From Negativicutes bacterium (GTDB taxonomy: Bacteria > Bacillota_C > Negativicutes > Sporomusales_B > JARLHX01): a stretch of DNA of 64,000 nucleotides. The translations under genes and the position numbers were made by a program. Positions within the stretch are counted from its first letter, which is position 1, and each line of letters starts with the position of its first letter. Of this stretch, positions 48,138 through 57,801 are shown piece by piece. Under the pieces are notes generated by a model. The model saw nothing but the letters and a program-made list of their open reading frames with translations. It did no database searches and was not told the origin of the DNA. The DNA lies in assembly GCA_031292035.1 (NCBI GenBank), contig JARLHX010000092.1:186001-250000 (forward strand), read 5' to 3'.

Positions 48138-48941
48138 ATGAGCTATGACGGGATTGATTTGCCTGGAGGCCAGGCGGCGGTTGTCCTTATCCACGGCCTT
48201 ACCGGCGGCCCTTTTGAACTGAACTATCTGGCGAAGAAGCTGAACAAGGCCGGATATACGGTGAGGGTGCCCCTTTTGGCCGGACATGGAACAACCATTT
48301 CCGAGCTGAAAACAACCTGCTGGCAAGACTGGTATATATCAGTCAAACAGACCATCCTCGGACTAAAAGCAGCAGGCAATACGGTATATGTCGGCGGTTT
48401 GTGCATGGGTGCGGTGCTGGCCCTGCACGCCGCCTATGAATTGCCGGAGAGCGTGCAGGGGGTTGTTGCCATGTCGACAACCTTGCGCTATGACGGCTGG
48501 AGTATTCCCTGGTATAGTTTCTTGCTGACCCTCAATCACTACACCCCGGCGCGGTACTTGTATTCCTATCCCGAACGGGAACCTTACGGGATAAAGAATG
48601 AACGTCTGCGGCGCATTGTCCACAAGGGAATGAAGGACAACACCCTGGCCTATGATGAGGTTCCCGGGGTGAGTATCCGCGAACTATACAGGCTGGCCAA
48701 CACGGTGAAACGGGAATTGCCTGCGGTTAAGACCCCGACTCTGATTCTCCACTCGCGCGAGGACGACACCGCCAGCGTGAAAAACGCCGACTATATCGAG
48801 CACCATATCGGCGCCGCCTATGTGCGGAAGATGTTACTCACCGACTCCTATCATATGATTACCATCGACAACCAGAAGGATCTGGTGGCCGACGAAATAA
48901 TTGCATTTTTAGAGAAAGTTGCCCCGCAGGAGGCCAGCTGA
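48138..48941 (+). CDS. alpha/beta hydrolase (carboxylesterase-type) with Cys nucleophile
   Basis: A 267-residue alpha/beta hydrolase. The oxyanion segment LIHGLTGG is present at residues 17-24. The nucleophile elbow reads GGLCMGA, with Cys89 where most esterases have Ser (G-x-S-x-G). Aspartate 209/210 lies in HSREDDTASV and His239 in DSYHMITID, completing a Cys-Asp-His triad. PHA synthases and some hydrolases also use Cys. It could act on thioesters or lactones rather than ordinary esters. It follows the aminotransferase by 6 nt. Confidence 0.85.
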   Translation: MSYDGIDLPGGQAAVVLIHGLTGGPFELNYLAKKLNKAGYTVRVPLLAGHGTTISELKTTCWQDWYISVKQTILGLKAAGNTVYVGGLCMGAVLALHAAYELPESVQGVVAMSTTLRYDGWSIPWYSFLLTLNHYTPARYLYSYPEREPYGIKNERLRRIVHKGMKDNTLAYDEVPGVSIRELYRLANTVKRELPAVKTPTLILHSREDDTASVKNADYIEHHIGAAYVRKMLLTDSYHMITIDNQKDLVADEIIAFLEKVAPQEAS

Positions 48942-49021
48942 ACGGCGGCATTGTCTGATTTGGCGGTCAGAGCCTGCGGGGAAGTTTTTTGGCGATTGCA
49001 AAGTGGAAAGAGGTGGAGTTC

Positions 49022-50260
49022 ATGGGTCTCCAACGGGTAGTGGTGACAGGAATCGGTGCCATCCATCCTTTTGGTTTTGGCTGGGCGACTCTGTGGGAAA
49101 ATATTCTGGCCAACCGGTCGGCGATTGCGCCGATCAGCCGTTTTGACACCGACGGCCTGGGCTGTAAAGTGGCGGCAGGGGTCAACGGCTTTGATCCCCT
49201 CAATTTTGACCTGGGGCGCCGGATGGGCCAGAATGACCTATGCGCCCAATTTGCCGCCGCCGCCCTCAAACTGGCCCTCACCGACGCGGCCCTTGACCTT
49301 GCCGAGGAGGACAAAAACGCCATCGGCATCATGATGGGCTGCAGCTGCGGCGGTTCCGCCACCCAGGAAAACGCCATGCGGAAGTTTTTCGCCGACGGGG
49401 AAAAAGCCGTCAACCCGTGGAGTATTCCGAGGATCATGGGCAATAGTCCGGCCTCGGTCTCGGCCCGCCAGTTCGGCTTGGGCGGACCCAATCTCACCAT
49501 TAATACCGCCTGTTCGTCTTCCCTTAACGCCATCGGCCTGGCGGTCGACCTGATCCGTTCCGGGTCCTTTCCAACAATGGTCGCCGGCGGCACCGAGGCT
49601 CCGATCGTACCCCATTTAGTAGCCGGATTCGGCGCGCTGGGAGCGCTGGCCAAAGAGGGCGGACCAGATGCCGTCTGCCGGCCTTTTGACGCCCGGCGGC
49701 AAGGTTTTGTCCTCGGTGAAGGCAGTGTCCTGCTTGTATTGGAATCATTGGAACACGCCGTCAATCGCGGCGCCGCAATATATGGAGAAATCGCCGGCTT
49801 TGCCAGTTTCTGCGATATATCCCACCCCGTCCTGCCGGACATGACCGGCGTGGAGGCGGCCCGGACCATGCGCTCCGCCTTGGCGAGAGCCGGCATAACG
49901 CCCGCCGATGTCGACTACATCCATGCTCACGGCACCGGCACCAAGGCTGGCGATATCATGGAAACCCGCGGAATCAAGCTGGCTTTTGGCGAAGATGCTG
50001 CGAAGATACCGGTCAGCTCCAGTAAAGGGGCGGTAGGCCACCTGCTGGGCGGGGCCGGTGCTACTGGGACGGTGCTGGCGCTATTGGCCCTGAAAAACCA
50101 GTTGCTGCCGCCAACCGTCAATCTGGAGCAGCCTGACCCCGAATGTGACCTCGACTATATCCCCGGCCAGCCGCGTGTTGCCAAGGCCGAGTGGGCGCTG
50201 GCCAACTCCTTTGGCTTTGGTGGCAACAATTCCTGTCTGGTGCTGAAACGCTATCAATAA
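49022..50260 (+). CDS. beta-ketoacyl-ACP synthase, FabF-like
   Basis: A 412-residue condensing enzyme of the KAS I/II family with the full triad: Cys164 in NTACSSSLNA, His303 in HAHGTGTK and His340 in GAVGHLLGGAG. It elongates acyl-ACP with malonyl-ACP. No acyl carrier, reductase or dehydratase gene lies nearby, so it is probably a specialised synthase rather than the main FabF. ATG 49022 is preferred over earlier starts because GAGGTGG lies 6 nt upstream. It ends the phosphatase-aminotransferase-hydrolase-synthase run, and a terminator follows. Confidence 0.9.
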   Translation: MGLQRVVVTGIGAIHPFGFGWATLWENILANRSAIAPISRFDTDGLGCKVAAGVNGFDPLNFDLGRRMGQNDLCAQFAAAALKLALTDAALDLAEEDKNAIGIMMGCSCGGSATQENAMRKFFADGEKAVNPWSIPRIMGNSPASVSARQFGLGGPNLTINTACSSSLNAIGLAVDLIRSGSFPTMVAGGTEAPIVPHLVAGFGALGALAKEGGPDAVCRPFDARRQGFVLGEGSVLLVLESLEHAVNRGAAIYGEIAGFASFCDISHPVLPDMTGVEAARTMRSALARAGITPADVDYIHAHGTGTKAGDIMETRGIKLAFGEDAAKIPVSSSKGAVGHLLGGAGATGTVLALLALKNQLLPPTVNLEQPDPECDLDYIPGQPRVAKAEWALANSFGFGGNNSCLVLKRYQ

Positions 50261-50312
50261 TTGCGGCGATCGTAGGATTTTAGCCGCTCGCGGTAAAATC
50301 GCGTCACTTTTG

Positions 50313-50345
50313 AAACCCGAGAGTCTGATGGACTCCCGGGTTTTT
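50313..50345 (+). terminator. intrinsic terminator after the ketosynthase
   Basis: A 13-bp stem with one mismatch (50313-50325 with 50331-50343), loop TGATG, then TTTTT. Confidence 0.85.
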
Positions 50346-50515
50346 GTTGTCTCTTACGACGCGGCCTTCCAGCCCCCCCTTATTTGCCTGGCAAGGCAGT
50401 TGGATTACCACAATAAAATCATGCCGAAAGAAGGGAAACTTTGTCGAAACAACGAAAGTTAAAAAATAGTAACCATTGTTTTTTTGTGAACAATCAAGGA
50501 TGGTGACCAGGCAAA

Positions 50516-51346
50516 ATGCGAAGAACGGCAATCATTGCGCTTTTGTTTACCTTACTAGTCCTTCTTGCAGCGTGCTCCTCAGACAAGCCATCGACGGCGC
50601 GTCCTGCGGCTCCGCCTGGCGATGCGCCGGCTGAGCCCTCGCGCAGCGCAAAAGTGCTGCTGGTCACCGGTGAATATGCGCCCTATACAACAGAGGCTTT
50701 GCCTGACAAGGGGTTTTTCACACAGATAGTCACAGCCGTTTTCCAGGAGATGGGGCTGGAATGCGAAATCCGCTTCTATCCTTGGGCCCGCTGTGAAGAG
50801 ATGGTTAAAAGCGGCGAGGCGTGGGCGGCCTTTCCCTATGGCCTGTCCGAAAAAACTCTCCAGACCTATCAGGTATCGGCAAAGGTATATCCGTCCCGGC
50901 ATAAATATTTCTATTTGAAAAATAATGGCAGATTAAGTGATCAAGGGCAGGATTTCGAACGCATTTCCGACTTCAAGGATTTTACCGTCGGCGGGGCAAA
51001 CGGCTACTGGTATGGTTCGAAAGACGATTTAAAGAAGCTGGGGATTGATCGCGTCGAATGGGCCTATGACGCCGACGGGCTGGTCAGAATGCTCTACAAC
51101 CAGAGAATTGATGTATTTATTGAAGATGAGCTTGTCGGCTGGGAGGCAATCAAACGCTCCTATCCCAATGAGACTGGTAAATTTGCCACCCTCCCCAATG
51201 ATGCGCAGCAGCGGGAATACTTTTTGATCGTTTCCAAGACCTATCCGCAATCGGCAGACTTGCTTAATCGGTTCAACGCCGCTCTGGGGCGGGTGAAGGA
51301 CCGGGGAACATTGGCGGCAATCGTCAAGTCGCGCGCTAAAGATTAA
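50516..51346 (+). CDS. solute-binding lipoprotein (SBP_bac_3-like)
   Basis: A 276-residue lipoprotein. The signal peptide ends in lipobox LLAAC (Cys near residue 20), followed by a Pro/Ala/Ser-rich linker to about residue 45. The mature domain has the pattern of amino-acid-type solute-binding proteins (FFTQIVTAVFQEMGLECEIRFYPWARCEEMV). No transporter permease or ATPase is encoded next to it. The gene is 15 nt upstream of a membrane sensor, so it may sense a ligand for that protein rather than feed a transporter. Confidence 0.85.
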   Translation: MRRTAIIALLFTLLVLLAACSSDKPSTARPAAPPGDAPAEPSRSAKVLLVTGEYAPYTTEALPDKGFFTQIVTAVFQEMGLECEIRFYPWARCEEMVKSGEAWAAFPYGLSEKTLQTYQVSAKVYPSRHKYFYLKNNGRLSDQGQDFERISDFKDFTVGGANGYWYGSKDDLKKLGIDRVEWAYDADGLVRMLYNQRIDVFIEDELVGWEAIKRSYPNETGKFATLPNDAQQREYFLIVSKTYPQSADLLNRFNAALGRVKDRGTLAAIVKSRAKD

Positions 51347-51361
51347 TCCTGACAGAGGTAC

Positions 51362-53902
51362 ATGAACATGATCTTATCTAACCTTTGCAAACATATGACG
51401 ATACGAAAGCGACTGACGGTTTTGATCTTGCTGGCGGTCTTTGTGATCACAGCTTTGAGCGGCCTGAACCGGATCAGGGCGACAGAGGAGAATACCCATC
51501 GCTCTGTGGCCGACAAACTCGACTTGTTGGCGGCCTTGGCAGCCGGCAGCCTCGCCGAGCCGCTGTGGAGTTATAATGACAATGCCCTGAAGGATATTTG
51601 CGACACCTTTTTCAAAGACCGGGAAGTCGGCAGGGTGACCGTCAGGACGGCAACCGGAATTTCTGTTTACGACAATAGCATCAATTCCCCGATCTACGAG
51701 CAGTCAAGGCTGATTGTTGATGAACGGGCGGTCTTTAAGCAGAATACGTTTATTGGCACCGTTTCCATCGGCTTGACCACCCACTATCGTGAGATCGAAC
51801 TCCGCAATGAGATCTTTAATATCATCGGCAGTATTCTTCTGATGGGGATCGTGCTTTCCTTTTTAATCGCCTATGTTTCGCGGATGGTGACGAAACCCTT
51901 GTACCAATTAAGCGAGGGGACAGATGAGATCGCCGGCGGCAACTTCACCAAGCGTCTGGCGATTGACGCCGACGACGAGGTCGGCCGGCTTGCTGATAAG
52001 TTTAACCGCATGACCGACAATATCCAGTCAATGATGGGCGCATTGCAGCAGAGTGAGGAACGGTTCCGCACCGTGGTTACCCATACGCCGATTATTATTT
52101 ATGCTCTGGATAAAGATGGCGTCTTTACATTGTCCGAGGGGCTGGGGCTGCGCAAACTGGGGCTCGCCAGCGGCGAGGTCGTCGGTCAGTCGTCACTGAT
52201 GGTATACCGGGACGATCCTAAGATCGTCGAGTACCTGACACGCGCGCTTGCCGGCGAGGCGGTCTTTTTAGAACACCAGCTCGGCGACACCTGGTTTGAT
52301 AACCGGATGGTCCCTGTTTTTGATGAAACCGACCGGTTGACAGGGGTCATCGGCGCGGCTTTGGATATCACCGGCCGGGTGAAGGCCGAAGGGCGGCTGC
52401 AGGAAAGTTATGAGGAACTGACAGCCACCCATGAAGAACTGCTGGCCAGCGAAGAAGAGCTGCGCAGCGTATATGCCGAAATTATTGCCGCCAACGCCAA
52501 GCTGTCGGACAGCAACCAGATGATCCAAGAAATCTTCAACGCCGCCAATGATATCATCGCCGTCTTCGACAGCGCTGATGGCGCTATTGTGTCGATTAAC
52601 CGCAAGGCCAGCGAACTTTTCGGCTATTCTGAGGAAGAGCTGAAAAGCAGGGGCTTGATTAGCCTGGTGTCACCGGCGAATATCGAGGAATCGCTGCAAA
52701 AGCTCCGCCTGACGATCAGGGAAGGGCCGCAGACTTACGAACGGAAACTGACCAACCGCCACGGCCGTCCCCTTATTTTCGAAGTGAAGACTTCACCGGT
52801 GGTGATTCGCGGCAAAACGTATTGTCTGGCTCTCCTCCGGGATATTACCGCCCGCCGGCTGATGGAAGACCATGTGGAATTCCTCCGGGTCCGCGACCCG
52901 ATGACCGGGGTGTATAACAGGGCCTTCTTCGAAACCGAAATTCTCCAGGTGCAGACCGGGGGTTACAGCGGGATCGGCCTGTTCGTCTGCGATGTCGACG
53001 GCTTGAAATTGATCAACGATACCTTAGGACACCGCCAGGGGGATGACCTGCTTAAACAGGTCGCGACCCTGCTGCAGGGAGGGGTCAAAGCACCGAACCA
53101 CGCAGCAAGAATCGGCGGCGATGAATTCGTGGTCATCCTGTTCGAACCGACAAAACGGCAAATGGAGGATCTTGATCAATACTATCGTCAAAAGGTCCTG
53201 GTTTACAACCAACAGCATCCCCATCTGCCGCTGAGCCTGTCGATTGGCTGGGCGATGGATGGCGATTGCACCCATATCGATACCGTCTTCAAAGAAGCCG
53301 ACAACAACATGTACCGCCAAAAATTGCACCAAAGCCAAAGTGTCCGCGGGTCGATTGTCCAGACCATGATGAAAGCCCTGGAGGCCCGTGACCACATCAC
53401 CGAAGGTCACGCCGTCCGGTTGGGCGACCTGATGGAAGGGATGGGGCAGAAGCTGGGGCTGCCGCAGGGAGCGATGGCTGATCTTCGGCTGTTTGCCAAC
53501 TTCCATGATATCGGCAAGGTGGGTATTCCGGACAGCATCCTGAAAAAGCCCGGACGTCTAAGCGAAGAGGAGATGGCGATCATGCGACAGCACTGCGAGA
53601 TCGGTTTTCGGATCGCAAAATCCTCGCCCGATCTGGCGCCGATTGCCGACTGGATTTTAAAGCACCAGGAACACTGGGACGGCAGGGGCTATCCGCTGGG
53701 CATCCATGGGGAAGCCATTCCTGTCCAGTGCCGGATACTGGGCATCGTCGATGCCTTCGACGCCATGACCAGTGACCGGCCCTACCGGAAGGCCATGGAT
53801 CGCGAGGAGGCGCTGGCGGAAATCCGGCGGTGTTCTGGCACGCAGTTTGATCCTGAGTTGGTAGAAAATTTCCTGGTCTTGTTGGAGCAGGACCTGCAGT
53901 GA
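51362..53902 (+). CDS. HAMP-PAS-GGDEF-HD-GYP membrane sensor
   Basis: An 846-residue protein. A transmembrane helix near residues 17-33 and another near 155-180 enclose an extracytoplasmic sensor. HAMP follows (about 180-235), then two PAS domains (about 240-510), GGDEF with intact GGDEF at residues 585-589, and HD-GYP with HDIGK (His715-Asp716) and HQEHWDGRGYP. It could both synthesise and degrade c-di-GMP. The sensor domain and the lipoprotein upstream make a ligand-responsive pair likely. A second in-frame ATG lies 6 nt downstream. Confidence 0.92.
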   Translation: MNMILSNLCKHMTIRKRLTVLILLAVFVITALSGLNRIRATEENTHRSVADKLDLLAALAAGSLAEPLWSYNDNALKDICDTFFKDREVGRVTVRTATGISVYDNSINSPIYEQSRLIVDERAVFKQNTFIGTVSIGLTTHYREIELRNEIFNIIGSILLMGIVLSFLIAYVSRMVTKPLYQLSEGTDEIAGGNFTKRLAIDADDEVGRLADKFNRMTDNIQSMMGALQQSEERFRTVVTHTPIIIYALDKDGVFTLSEGLGLRKLGLASGEVVGQSSLMVYRDDPKIVEYLTRALAGEAVFLEHQLGDTWFDNRMVPVFDETDRLTGVIGAALDITGRVKAEGRLQESYEELTATHEELLASEEELRSVYAEIIAANAKLSDSNQMIQEIFNAANDIIAVFDSADGAIVSINRKASELFGYSEEELKSRGLISLVSPANIEESLQKLRLTIREGPQTYERKLTNRHGRPLIFEVKTSPVVIRGKTYCLALLRDITARRLMEDHVEFLRVRDPMTGVYNRAFFETEILQVQTGGYSGIGLFVCDVDGLKLINDTLGHRQGDDLLKQVATLLQGGVKAPNHAARIGGDEFVVILFEPTKRQMEDLDQYYRQKVLVYNQQHPHLPLSLSIGWAMDGDCTHIDTVFKEADNNMYRQKLHQSQSVRGSIVQTMMKALEARDHITEGHAVRLGDLMEGMGQKLGLPQGAMADLRLFANFHDIGKVGIPDSILKKPGRLSEEEMAIMRQHCEIGFRIAKSSPDLAPIADWILKHQEHWDGRGYPLGIHGEAIPVQCRILGIVDAFDAMTSDRPYRKAMDREEALAEIRRCSGTQFDPELVENFLVLLEQDLQ

Positions 53903-53911
53903 GAATAGGTT

Positions 53912-53957
53912 GCAAGAGAAAAGACCTCCGAAACATTCCGGAGGTCTTTTCTCTTGC
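53912..53957 (+). terminator. strong bidirectional hairpin terminator
   Basis: A perfect 19-bp stem (53912-53930 with 53939-53957) with an 8-nt loop and T-rich 3' arm TCTTTTCTC. Confidence 0.8.
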
Positions 53958-54063
53958 TGCCGGACAACGGCGTACTGACAGCGGCGCAGCAGGACGAACC
54001 ACTAATGGCACCTCCGCACCATAAGAATATATTGTAATATAGATTCTTTGGGGGGGGACATAG

Positions 54064-55155
54064 GTGGAGAACAAAACCATAACGATTGGGTTATGCATGA
54101 TTGTAAAAAACGAGGAGGACGTGATTGGTCGTTGCTTAGATTCAGTACAGGGCATCGCCGATGAAATGGTCATCGTAGATACCGGTTCAACTGACCGCAC
54201 AAAAGAGATTGTAAAGAAATACACCGAGAAATTGTATGATTTTCCCTGGATTGACGATTTCGCCGCAGCGCGCAATTTTGCCTTTCGTCAGTCGACGCAG
54301 GACTATATCCTGTGGCTGGATGCCGATGATGTGATTCTTAGGCCTGACCGGGAACGGTTTTTAGTGTTAAAAAATGAATTGGATTCTGCTGTTGATTCTG
54401 TCACGATGCATTATCATCTGGCAAAGGATGAATATGGCAATATTACGTCAAGTCTTCGCCGCAACCGTCTGGTCAAACGCGCAAAAGAGTTTCAATGGAT
54501 TGGTGCCGTACATGAATATCTGGCGGTTAGCGGCATGATCCTAAATAGCGACATCGCGATTACTCACTGCAGTACTCGCCACGATTCCGACCGCAATCTT
54601 CGTATCTATCAGGGGCGTCTCGCCAGAGGCGATGCCTTGTCGCCCCGTGACCTTTATTATTACGCCAATGAGCTTTCGGATCATGGTCACCATGAGGAAG
54701 CGCTCAGCTACTACCAAAAATTTTTGGAGACGAAACAGGGGTGGGTAGAAGACAATATCGCGGCGTGCGGTAAAGCGGCGGACTGCTCGTTGGCGCTGAG
54801 TGACGGCGACAAGCAACTTTATTTTCTCTTCAAATCATTCGAATACGATATTCCGCGGGCTGAATGTTGCTGTCGACTTGGGTTTCACTATTTGCAGGCC
54901 GATAAACTAAACCAGGCCGTTTATTGGTATAAAGCCGCCACCGAGCTCGACAAGCCCGCAGATTGTTGGGGTATGCTGAACGAAGCGTGTTGGACCTGGC
55001 TGCCGCATCTTCAGCTTTGCGTATGCTATGACAAGCTCGGTCAGCATGATCTCGCCCAGAAACATAACGACTTGGCGGCAGGTTTCGCGCCAGCCAATCC
55101 TCAGATTTTGTATAACAAAAAATATTTCGAAAGTCTATTGTCTAAGACTAAGTAG
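54064..55155 (+). CDS. family 2 glycosyltransferase with TPR-like C-terminus
   Basis: A 363-residue protein. The GT2 N-terminus has CMIVKNEEDVIGRCLDSV, IVDTGSTDRT and the metal-binding WLDADD (DxD). The C-terminal 180 residues contain helical repeats (YYANELSDHGHHEEALSYYQKFLE; GFHYLQADKLNQAVYWYKAATEL) of tetratricopeptide type. This design is typical of protein glycosyltransferases. The downstream neighbour is a Thr-rich collagen-like protein, a likely acceptor. GTG 54064 is preceded by a run of eight G (54050-54057) that forms the SD region. Confidence 0.85.
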   Translation: MENKTITIGLCMIVKNEEDVIGRCLDSVQGIADEMVIVDTGSTDRTKEIVKKYTEKLYDFPWIDDFAAARNFAFRQSTQDYILWLDADDVILRPDRERFLVLKNELDSAVDSVTMHYHLAKDEYGNITSSLRRNRLVKRAKEFQWIGAVHEYLAVSGMILNSDIAITHCSTRHDSDRNLRIYQGRLARGDALSPRDLYYYANELSDHGHHEEALSYYQKFLETKQGWVEDNIAACGKAADCSLALSDGDKQLYFLFKSFEYDIPRAECCCRLGFHYLQADKLNQAVYWYKAATELDKPADCWGMLNEACWTWLPHLQLCVCYDKLGQHDLAQKHNDLAAGFAPANPQILYNKKYFESLLSKTK

Positions 55156-55208
55156 TTATGAATAGGTAATCGGGCGTTTCTCGCTATAAGTTAATACTAC
55201 TTGTCTTA

Positions 55209-55245
55209 ATATGCGAAGTTAACACAATATGTTAACTTCGCATAT
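55209..55245 (+). other. 15-bp perfect palindrome before the collagen-like gene
   Basis: ATATGCGAAGTTAAC (55209-55223) is repeated in inverted form at 55231-55245 with a 7-nt loop ACAATAT. It lies 46 nt upstream of the collagen-like gene. No T-run follows, so an operator or mRNA-stability hairpin is as likely as a terminator. Confidence 0.5.
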
Positions 55246-55275
55246 GTTGTATTAGGCTACTCATTTCAATTTTAA

Positions 55276-56565
<1,290 letters not shown>

Positions 56566-56725
56566 CTGGTAATTGGGGCATTCCCTTAACGATGCGAGGC
56601 ATCCTTCCGCTCAGGAATGGGTGCCTTTACATCGTTCGTGGCGTCGTAGCATCCATGAATCTCAAGGCATCATGTGATTGACAAGGATTCGAGTCAAATC
56701 TGAGGTAAGAGAGGAAAATATAAAA
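56566..56725 (+). other. gene-free stretch after the collagen-like gene
   Basis: About 160 bases without a gene. A long imperfect hairpin can form between AACGATG...AGGCATCC (about 56587-56603) and GGGTGCCT...CATCGTT (about 56618-56635). It has no T-run. Nothing else is seen here. Confidence 0.4.
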
Positions 56726-56749
56726 AAACCGGGGGTTAAAGCCCGGTTT
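56722..56749 (-). terminator. terminator of the minus-strand peptide gene
   Basis: An 8-bp stem (56726-56733 with 56742-56749) has a run of seven A (56722-56728) on its plus-strand left side, which is a T-run for minus-strand transcripts. It lies downstream of the 30-residue peptide gene. Confidence 0.7.
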
Positions 56750-56867
56750 GTTTGCAGGTCCTGAGGACACTGCGTATGACTATGGACGACGACTGCAAAC
56801 ATTACTGCGATGAGGCTGCGGCTACATTAGTGTATCGTCCACTTAATTATAGAGTTGACGGCTTATC

Positions 56868-56960
56868 CTATTTGCCGGCAGCAGTTTTTTCCGGCTGCTT
56901 GACGGTCGGAAGGGGATAGTTGAAAGTCAGGCCGATGCTGGCCACAGCTACATTATCCAT
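56868..56960 (-). CDS. 30-residue peptide gene
   Basis: AGGAGGTG (56966-56973 on the minus strand) lies 5 nt before ATG 56960. The reading frame codes a 30-residue peptide starting MDNVAVASIGLTFNYPLP and ending in KTAAGK, with a terminator downstream on the same strand. SD, length and terminator support a real gene. It lies opposite to its spore-surface neighbours. The peptide has no known family here. A small sporulation-linked or regulatory peptide is possible. Confidence 0.6.
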   Translation of the reverse strand: MDNVAVASIGLTFNYPLPTVKQPEKTAAGK

Positions 56961-57210
56961 CTGGGCACCTCCTAATGCGGGGCAATCTTTCTTATGGCCT
57001 TAGTATACCGTGGCCGTGGCAAAAGGGGAAATAGATATATCGAATAGTGATTATTCGATTTCGAGATAGTTGGTTGCCGGGAAAATACGGCGATGCCATG
57101 CCCCCCGGATAGGGGTCACTTCGTTTTTTCTAGCGCTAAAGGCGGTTTACGGCCTCAGACTGGGGCCTGCTATGGTGGCCGGCAATTGGTGTCATAATCA
57201 GTCTACTTTA

Positions 57211-57219
57211 CATAGTATA
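57211..57219 (+). promoter_or_regulatory. possible late-sporulation sigma factor -10 element
   Basis: CATAGTATA fits the -10 pattern CATANNNTA used by the mother-cell sigma factors of spore-formers. It lies 37 nt before the GTG start of the next gene. The -35 is not convincing, so this is only a candidate. Confidence 0.3.
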
Positions 57220-57256
57220 TATCAGGCCCATGAAAATTTGAAAGGAGACTATAATC

Positions 57257-57583
57257 GTGTCGATGCCTACCATTCCGGAAATGCACAAAATCCCGGAAAT
57301 CCCGCTTAACAATGCTCTCTCGTTGATCCTGGTTTCGGTTGCTCTGGAGGAAATCGGTCTATCCCATATCATCAACGCCGAAGGTGAAAAAATTCAGGCC
57401 ATCGTGCATGCCGTCGATTGCGGCAAAGCCGACCCCAAAGAACTGTTTGCAATTGATAGAAATGTCAATAACGTCCTTAGGACCATCGTTAAGAAAGAAA
57501 TCCTGCTGGAGCTGAAAATGGTGGAAGCCTTAGAAGCTTTCCGCTTCGAGGGTCCCCCTCCCTGTACGCCGACTTATCGTTAA
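57257..57583 (+). CDS. small helical spore-region protein
   Basis: A 108-residue protein starting at GTG 57257 with AAAGGAG 10 nt upstream. The sequence PLNNALSLILVSVALEEIGLSHIINAEGEKIQAIV has the pattern of small helical proteins often found beside BclA-type genes in spore-formers, with an alternating hydrophobic helix followed by EIGLSHIINAEGE. A second amphipathic helix (NNVLRTIVKKEILLELKMVEALEAF) follows. The likely role is coat or exosporium assembly; this is inferred from pattern and place. Confidence 0.65.
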   Translation: MSMPTIPEMHKIPEIPLNNALSLILVSVALEEIGLSHIINAEGEKIQAIVHAVDCGKADPKELFAIDRNVNNVLRTIVKKEILLELKMVEALEAFRFEGPPPCTPTYR

Positions 57584-57601
57584 AATAGTCCCCGTGTCGA
57601 C

Positions 57602-57640
57602 AGAAAGGTAAAGAAAGTATTCTTTCTTTACCTTTCTTTT
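57602..57640 (+). terminator. strong terminator
   Basis: A perfect 16-bp stem (57602-57617 with 57622-57637), loop TATT, followed by TTT. It ends the small spore-region gene. Confidence 0.8.
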
Positions 57641-57801
57641 ATAACCGGCATGAGGCTTTCGCTATCGCGCCCGGCCATTTGATTCACCGCTTGAGCGCGG
57701 TTGCCATATAATGAAGCAGTTCGGAAGCCCCCTTCCTGCTTTTATCATATTCAACAGGCCGGATTCAGTGTGATGGGGTCAACCTGCAGGAGGATCTAAG
57801 T

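Noticed and set aside
56764..56910. plus-strand open frame opposite the 30-residue peptide gene (begins MTMDDDCKHY)
   Set aside because: No SD and the reverse strand has a better supported gene with terminator.
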